The notes below the pieces were generated by a model that worked only from the letters and a program-made list of their open reading frames with translations, was not told the origin of the DNA and searched no databases. A stretch of 15,224 nt of DNA, taken from assembly GCA_030146385.1 (NCBI GenBank), contig JASLBX010000354.1, positions 1-15,224 of the forward strand. Direction: 5' to 3'. Positions 14,055 through 15,224 of this stretch are shown piece after piece. Every line of letters begins with the position of its first letter. Positions within the stretch are counted from its first letter, which is position 1. This DNA is from Jiangellaceae bacterium. GTDB taxonomy: Bacteria; Actinomycetota; Actinomycetes; Jiangellales; Jiangellaceae. The translations under genes were made by a program, and so were the position numbers.

Positions 14055-15224
14055 GCATCAGCAAGGTACTCATCGCCAACCGGGGCGAAATCGCCGTCCG
14101 GGTCATTCGAGCCTGCCGTGATGCAGGCATCGGCAGCGTCGCCGTGTACGCCGATTCCGACCGCGACGCCCCGCACTCGAGGGTGGCCGACGAGGCATAC
14201 GCCCTCGGCGGCGAGACCAGCGCCGAGACGTACCTGGACATCGGCAAGCTGCTGGACGTTGCGGCCCGGTCGGGAGCCGACGCCGTCCACCCGGGCTACG
14301 GCTTTCTCGCCGAGAACGCATCGTTCGCCAAGACGGTCATGGATGCCGGGCTGATCTGGATCGGCCCGCCCCCGTCGGCGATCGAGGCGCTCGGCGACAA
14401 GGTGAGCGCACGGCACATCGCCCAGAACGCGGGTGCGCCGTTAGTGGCCGGCACACAGGACCCGGTGAAGGACGTGGACGAGGTCGTGGCCTTCGCGTCC
14501 TCGCACGGGTTGCCGATTGCGATCAAAGCGGCCTTCGGCGGCGGAGGGCGTGGGCTGAAAGTCGCCCGGACGCTGGACGAAATCCCCGAGCAGTACGACT
14601 CGGCTGTCCGTGAGGCGGTGGCCGCGTTCGGCCGGGGTGAGTGCTTCGTCGAGCGCTATCTGGATCGGCCACGACACGTCGAGACGCAGTGCCTCGCCGA
14701 CCAGCACGGCAACGTCGTGGTGGTCTCGACGCGCGACTGCTCGCTGCAGCGCCGGCACCAGAAGCTGGTTGAGGAGGCGCCCGCACCGTTCCTGTCGGAC
14801 GAGCAGAACGCCACGCTCTACTCCGCATCCAAGGCGATCCTGCGTGAGGCCGGCTACGTCGGTGCCGGTACCTGCGAGTTCCTGGTCGGGCAGGACGGCA
14901 CCATCTCGTTCCTCGAGGTGAACACCCGGCTGCAGGTCGAGCACCCTGTCACCGAGGAGGTCACGGGCATCGACCTGGTGCGGGAGATGTTCCGGATCGC
15001 CGACGGCGAGGAGTTGGGGTACGACGACCCGGCCGTGCGCGGCCATTCGATCGAATTCCGCATCAACGGTGAGGACGCCGGCCGCAACTTCCTGCCGACG
15101 CCGGGCCCGGTGTCGGTGTTCCGCCCGCCGTCCGGGCCCGGAGTGCGGCTGGACGCCGGGGTCGAACAGGGCAGCGTGATCGGGCAGAACTTCGACTCGC
15201 TGCTCGCCAAGCTGATCGTTACCG
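14051..15224 (+). CDS. accA: Acyl-CoA carboxylase alpha subunit, biotin carboxylase region (runs off right edge)
   Basis: The alpha subunit carboxylates its own biotin using ATP and bicarbonate and hands CO2 to the beta subunit. The 391 residues inside the window are open to the edge. Seen: biotin carboxylase N-domain KVLIANRGEIAVRVIRACRDAG (5-26) and VHPGYGFLAENA (79-90); the ATP-grasp glycine loop FGGGGRGLKVA (162-172); CSLQRRHQK (230-238); EVNTRLQVEHPVTEE (289-303); and the start of the C-terminal domain, EFRINGEDAGRNFLPTPG. The biotin carboxyl carrier domain with its AMKM-type Lys should follow outside the window. It closely resembles the shared actinobacterial AccA2/AccA3-type alpha chain (from memory). 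GTG 14051 overlaps the liuR stop (GTGA) and has AGGAG (14039-14043) 7 nt upstream. Placement under a LiuR-like regulator links alpha-chain supply to the branched-chain module, while PccB and AccE probably use it too. Confidence 0.95.
   Translation, partial: MSISKVLIANRGEIAVRVIRACRDAGIGSVAVYADSDRDAPHSRVADEAYALGGETSAETYLDIGKLLDVAARSGADAVHPGYGFLAENASFAKTVMDAGLIWIGPPPSAIEALGDKVSARHIAQNAGAPLVAGTQDPVKDVDEVVAFASSHGLPIAIKAAFGGGGRGLKVARTLDEIPEQYDSAVREAVAAFGRGECFVERYLDRPRHVETQCLADQHGNVVVVSTRDCSLQRRHQKLVEEAPAPFLSDEQNATLYSASKAILREAGYVGAGTCEFLVGQDGTISFLEVNTRLQVEHPVTEEVTGIDLVREMFRIADGEELGYDDPAVRGHSIEFRINGEDAGRNFLPTPGPVSVFRPPSGPGVRLDAGVEQGSVIGQNFDSLLAKLIVT

Overview
The window is a high-GC, gene-dense stretch of an actinomycete chromosome. 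The evidence is a biotin-dependent acyl-CoA carboxylase set that includes the small epsilon subunit (a partner typical of Actinomycetota), heavy GTG start use, and six genes whose start codon sits 6-8 nt after a TANNNT -10 box with no Shine-Dalgarno (leaderless type). I cannot name a genus from sequence alone.

Layout. The left edge holds the first 41 codons of a leftward phospholipase D/cardiolipin synthase-like gene (1-125), then a non-coding 272 bp gap, then leftward ppc (PEP carboxylase, 398-3043). Divergent from ppc is rightward pccB/accD5 (3120-4706), a propionyl-CoA carboxylase-type beta subunit. Next come a divergent AraC regulator/DUF2000 pair (4818-5630 minus, 5682-6101 plus), accE (6147-6362, epsilon subunit), a DUF885 metallopeptidase-like gene (6472-8142) and maf (8261-8902). 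The order accD5-accE-maf is the classic actinobacterial order, here opened up by inserted genes.

Maf converges on the wreck of a leftward lipoprotein beta-propeller gene of the streptogramin-lyase (Vgb)-like family (8918-9407), readable only in three successive frames. A PLP-dependent decarboxylase follows (9464-10840), converging on a leftward two-gene operon: acyl-CoA dehydrogenase (12425-13588), then a second acyl-CoA carboxylase beta subunit (10882-12414). Divergent from that operon is a LiuR-like MerR regulator (13650-14054) that overlaps by 4 bp the start of accA (biotin carboxylase alpha subunit, 14051 to beyond the right edge). A perfect 16-bp palindrome lies between the two divergent units and is the obvious operator.

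How the genes fit together. The window carries one alpha subunit, two beta subunits of different specificity class and one epsilon subunit, so a shared biotinylated alpha chain could serve both carboxylases. The dehydrogenase/second-beta/MerR group looks like a branched-chain (leucine/isovalerate-type) acyl-CoA degradation module, while PccB, AccE and PPC sit at the propionyl-CoA/anaplerotic C4 node. I found no CRISPR array, tRNA, rRNA, insertion sequence or phage gene. The most unusual items are the decayed propeller gene, the operator with its LiuR-accA coupling, a nested palindrome before maf and a 20-bp tandem repeat before the DUF885 gene.
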